Of a stretch of 64,000 nt of DNA, positions 54,801 through 60,800 are shown piece after piece. This stretch comes from Lewinella sp038528965 (GTDB lineage Bacteria > Bacteroidota > Bacteroidia > Chitinophagales > Saprospiraceae): assembly GCA_038528965.1 (NCBI GenBank), contig JBCBEC010000037.1, positions 1 to 64,000 on the forward strand, written 5' to 3'. Position numbers and translations under genes: made by a program. Position 1 is the stretch's first letter. The number at the start of each line of letters is the position of its first letter. The notes beneath the pieces are model-generated. The model saw only the letters and a list, made by a program, of their open reading frames with translations. It did not search any database and had not been told where the DNA came from.

Positions 54801-57800
54801 ATCACGGCATCAGCCGGAGGTGTGATGTTAGAAAGCAGGGCCTCTGTATCCATATCGGCTACATTCGTGGAATACATTTCGTTGGCTCCAGTGAGGTCAC
54901 CATCACCGTCCCAGTCGATGAAGAGCGTCAGCTTAGCCTGGCTGCCACTCATGTTCATGACCGGAATCGTCAAATCTTGCGCCTGGCCGCGGATGAACAT
55001 CTGCGCATCCGGATCAAAGCCGTCTTCGTCGCTATCGTCGCCGTTCGCTAATTCGGAAGGTTGACCGTCTGATTCTGTATCCACGGTGGCGCCGATCTTT
55101 ATGGTTGGACTGGCCGGCACACAGTGACTAGGCCCGGAGTCAGCCAATTGGGTTGGATAAGCAGTAACACCAGTAATCGTCACATCCGGCAAATCGCCCA
55201 AATCCAGCCCCTGGACAATGATAATAACCGTTTCCATAACCGGGTTGCAAATAACCGGCGTCAGTGTATACGTAAAGCTGTAGGTGCCGCCGAGGGACCC
55301 GGCAGGGTTGAAGGTACCCGCCATGGCATCGAACGTACCACTTGCTGGGTTACCGGCATCAGCCGTCCAGACGCCGCCCGCATCGGCCCCGGCCAACTGA
55401 TCAATTAGATTAAGGGGGGCATCATCAATAGCACAAACCGTGATGTTGGAAGGTGTGCCGATGTTGGGCAGCGCATCAATATTTATTGTTACTACCGCTG
55501 GATCCGGTGTACAAGGATCAACCGCATGGAGGTACTCAAAGGTATAGGTAGCACTAGGCGTGGCATCCGTAGGATCGAAGGTAGCGGCTACAGCATCGAA
55601 GGTCCCGTTGGCGTCGTTGCTAACACCGGCTGTCCATTCTCCACCTAGGTCACTACCGATAAGCAGATCATTGAGGTCAATAATGGCATTGTTGTTTTCA
55701 CAAACCGTCAGCTCATCACCCATACCGTTCTCGTTACAAGGTGGTTTTTCGTAGATGCCTACGTCAAGGGTATGGTTGGTGGTAGTACTGGTGGTATAGC
55801 AAATGCTAGCCGCCAGGTTACCGTTCACGTCATCGAAGACGGCATCCGAGTCATTGAGACCAGGATTATCCCCTTCACCACTTTGGAGCGGACTCAGGGT
55901 ATACTCTACTCCGCCGATAAACAGCGGTGGAGTGCTGAGATCACCAACGGCGATCAGATATTCCGTTTCCGGTTCGACTTCGTTGAAGTAGTATTCACCG
56001 GTGGTGCCATCAGTGGTAGTTGTTGCTACTTGCGTAAGCGTACCATCGGGCGCTTTGGTGAAGAGGGTAACGGGCAGGTTGGGAACGGGTAGTTCGCAGG
56101 GGTCCTGCACACCGTCCTGATCATCGTCAAACCAGACGTAGTTGCCGATCTGAATAGGGGTTGGAACACAGCCAGCGCAATTCCCCACAACTTCTAAGTC
56201 ATAGGAAGTATATTTATCATTGGTTATTGGTCCAGTTAAGTCTACCAAATACTTATTTGAAGTAGGTACCTGACCAGAACTATTCGAATTCATAATTTCT
56301 ATGCCATCAACTCTTCCTCCCGGAATAGCAATTGCTTCAGACATTACAACTATTGCATCATCACAATTATCTTGATCATCTGGCCCCCAGTTATTATATC
56401 CGAAATCACCCCCACCAGTTGTTCTATTCGTTAGTTGAGCTTGGTTAGCACTAAGAGTCCAATCTCCACTAACTGATTGGGAATACCTAGAGACTGCACC
56501 GATATGAGCTACTATTAAATGGAGATAGTCTGTTGTGAATGGATTTACAGAACCCTGTTCTATAATCAACATTTGAGAACAATCTTCATTGAAACTGATA
56601 TCCGATATCCAGGCTATACCTTCCTGTGAATTTTTTTGAAATTCTAAAGTCTTTGAAGGAATAATTGGTGTGCCATCGGAATTCAATTCTATAGAAAATA
56701 CATTGTTCCGAAGTCTCTGCGGATTCATTGTGAATAAAAACTCATCAGCAACCGCATAGTACAATTTGTTTTCACAATGATTGTATTGCAATCCATAGGT
56801 CCTTCTTGTAAAGGGTGTAAAATTAACGGATGGATTATCAGCTACCGAAGGGGTAGGGTTGAAGACGGATATAATTGATCCATCATCTGCGTCGATTATG
56901 TATATATTCCCATTATCCATATTGGAAACATATAGTACATCGCTCTCACTGTTATAGGCAATTTGACCTAGTCCTATTTGTTTAGTTCCGTTTCCATCAG
57001 TATATATGCTATTTGGCAAGCCTACCAAATGTGTAATTGCTCCAGTGACACCATCTATCCTGAACACATCTCCACCTGTGCAATCAGGACAATTTGTCGA
57101 TGAAGGAGGTAATATATTCAGAACGGTGGTATGGGACAATCCGGTTGAGCTGACAAAGAAATCTGGATTCGATGCACCTTCCTCTAAAGCAACTCCGAAT
57201 ACTTCTCCTAGATGAGCATTGATCCAGGTGGGATCGTGATAAACTCCTGTAGTAGCTGCCGTCCAATTGTTACCTAATGGCGCTCCGTTTCCTTGCGGAT
57301 CGCGTGTATCAAAAACACCAAGCACATATCCTGAGGGTACAGAACCAAAAGGATTCCCATTAAAATCTGGGGCAGAATGACATGTCGCCACGGTCATGCC
57401 TGGCTGCAGAAATCCACTGAAAACTGCTGCTGGTACATCTTCGCAATCTTCAAATTCAATGACACCAAAATCAACCTCACAGCTTGGGCTTGAAACGAAT
57501 TGTACATCCGTACCATTATCTGTACCCTGATAACTGGGAGACAGTTGATCCAGGCTGCCATCTTCCGGGAAGGAAAATTCTACACGGTAGTCTTCGCCAT
57601 CGGTAAGATCTGCCACGCTCCATTCACCGTTGGAATCCGTGCTTGTCCAGCCTACTAAATTACCATCACAGTTGTATACTTGCACGACGATTCCTTCCTG
57701 GCCGCCTTCTATTTGAACACCATTATTATCAGCATCCAAAAAGGCCATTCCACCCAAGGTACCAGGGCCATCAACACATGGCACTGGGGGAAGGGGGGAA

Positions 57801-60800
57801 CAGAGGATATTTATCGTTTCTTGTACATCAATGAAGCAGTTGTCGCTACCATTGAAAATGCGGATGGTGTAAGGTACGAGGTGGTCTAAATTCTCAAAGG
57901 TATAGCTATCAGCACCCATCAAATCAATAGCCGCTGCGTAATCCGGGCCACCGGCGTAGCCGTTGCCCTGGAAGATGCCGATTCTATCACCATCCACAAT
58001 ACCAGTTACGGTGATACCGGCATCACTATTGGGCATATCGCTCATATCACAGGTACCTTGCAATCCGGTAGCTGAGGCAAAAGTAGGTGCACAATCCACC
58101 AAACCGACATCCAGCGTATGATCCGAGCTGGTGCCGGTGGTATACATGATAATAGGATAGGATTCCAGGCCGCCTGCCGACATGATGCTAGCATCTGAAT
58201 CATTCTGGTCGGTTTGACCAACAGTACTATTGTCTGCTGCTGCTAAAGCATAATCAACGCCGCCAATCGGGAACATGCCGGTGGCTGGGTCAAAGACATT
58301 ATTAGCGGGCGTATTCGCGTCGTAGCCAAAGACGATAGCGTACTCCATCTCTTGTAGCAGACCATCATCCGTTTCGTTGAAATAGTATTCCCCGTTGGCA
58401 TCGGTCGTAGTGACAGCCACGACGGAATTATCTACCTTATTTATTAGGGTTACCGGCAGGTTAGTTACCGGCAGCTCGCAGGCGTCTTGGACACCGTCTT
58501 CATCGTCATCAAACCAAACGTAGTTGCCGATTTCGATCGGTAAAGGATCACAAACGCCTTCTACATCAGCGAGTCCTGCGGCTTTACCGAATAAGCCTTG
58601 TCCAATGATGCCGGCATACAACTGGTAGCCATTTTGGGATTGGCCACCAGTGGTGTTATCCAGATAAATTGCTCCACCAGAGTTAATCACCAGCGGATCC
58701 ATCGCACTGATAATCACCTCGTCGCGGATCAGGTTGGAGAATACCCCACCTTGCGCAGTTTCTTCGTGCGCCGCGGCAAAACCTGACTGTGGGCTGGGGT
58801 ATACCTCACCAAAGTAGAACTCATCGCCGGCGGCAATAGTGGATTCGATGGTCCACTCATTGGCAGCAGTCTGATCTGCCCTTAGCAAATCACCGCCGGA
58901 GAAGGTGAAATCTAATGTGTAAGAGCCCGTATGACTAGAAGGAAGCAAGTTATTGAAGCTATACTGATAGCCGGTACGATCGGCAAAACCAAGAATCATG
59001 CGGTTGTCAGCATCGAACTCAATATCGGATAGAATTGGCGTGGAATGGGTGACGATACCTAAGTTGCCGGCTACAAAAACATTCATTTCCACTTCTTCAA
59101 AAGTGTCGAGCCAAGGATACCATTTATTGGCGTGCTCATTCAATGGTTCGCCATTCAAACCAACCCCCGTACCGGTTGTATTAGATCCTTTAAGGTAGTT
59201 TAGGTCAAATTCCAAAACGGGATCAGCGGCAAAGGTCTCCGCTGCTATATCGTATTCCAGCACCGCTGCCTTTAAGTCATCTCGGTTTCGAGAAAACATG
59301 GCGTTACAAATCATTCCCACGTACACCTTTCCTCGATGTACTTTCAAACCAAATGGGATAGCTTCTCCCATGGCGGCATTGCATACCGTCTGAGGAATAG
59401 CCTGGGTATTCGTGATGGCCGAAGTAGTTAAGTCGATAGTGATTAACTCTTTGGTATTGAGATTGACGGTGAATAAGAGGTCGTCCTCCTGGGAAATATC
59501 TAAATCACCTAATCCTACTCGCCCAACCTTGGCTAAGGCTTCGTCATCATGCGCCGGCGCAGAGGGTGCACCTAGGTTCCGAGCGACATCATCTATGGTG
59601 CCGGGATTAGGAACGTTTACTAGTAAGGCAGCGTCGGCTGGTAAGCCTGGCGTGGTAACATAAATAGCTCCCAAACCTTCCGGGCCTACCGCGGCGTGGC
59701 GGCGTAAAAAAGCACTGGTATAGAAGAGGTCCCTCTCCTTATCATAGGCGACTCCCCAGACCGTACCGATCTGGCTCTTAGTAGCTTCCACTACTTTATT
59801 CACGCCACCGGAGCCGGTGTCACCATATTGGAAAGACACCAAAACATCAACTGGCGCCGTAGCATTTAAACCACCGTTTACGTAGCAAGGAAATACGACG
59901 CGGGGAAGTTCCTGGCAATACGTTTCCGGCTCAAGTACGCCAAAATCAACCTCACAACTTGGTGAAGTTACAAACTGTACATCCGTGCCATGGTTTGTGC
60001 CATGATAACTAGGGGCTAGGTGATCTAAACTACCATCCTCCGGGAAGGAGAACTCTACGCGGTAGTTTTCACCGTCAGTAAGGCCTTCCGCGCTCCATTC
60101 GCCGCTAGGGCCGGTACTGGTCCAGCCAACTAACAAATCATCACAGTCAAAGACCTGCACAACAATTCCTTCCTGTCCACCTTCGGTACTGATTCCATCA
60201 TTATTGGCGTCGAAAAAGGCCATACCACCGATTATGCCGGGGCCGTCCACGCAAGCTGCTGCTGGTGCCGCAGAACAAAGGAGTGTTACATTAAAGGAAA
60301 CATCTGTAAAGCAATCATCTCCGCCATTAAATACGCGAACTGTATAATCTGTATTGTGTATTAAGTTTTCAAATAGATAGGAGGTAGCTCCCAGCAAATC
60401 TATTGCTGCTCCGTAGTCCGGACCACCCATATAATCTGTTCCCTGGACAATACCAATTCGGTCTCCATCGGTGATGGAGCCAATGCTGAAGGAGGCATCA
60501 TCGTTAGCCAGGTCATTCATATCGCAGGTACCTGCTATCGGGCTAGGGTCAGCAACGATTGGGGCACAATCTAATAGTCCCACGTCAAGCGAATGATCAC
60601 TAATGGTGCTTGTGGTATACATGATCATTGGATAGTCTGTCAGCCCCACAGCCGTCATTATACTGGCATCCGAATCATTGCTGTCCGAGCTATTAGGGTC
60701 TGTTGAATTATTCGTTGTAAGATTATAATCCACGCCACCTATCGAAATTTTCCCGGTAGCGGGATCAAAAACGGAGTTCGAAGGAGTATTGCCGTCATAA

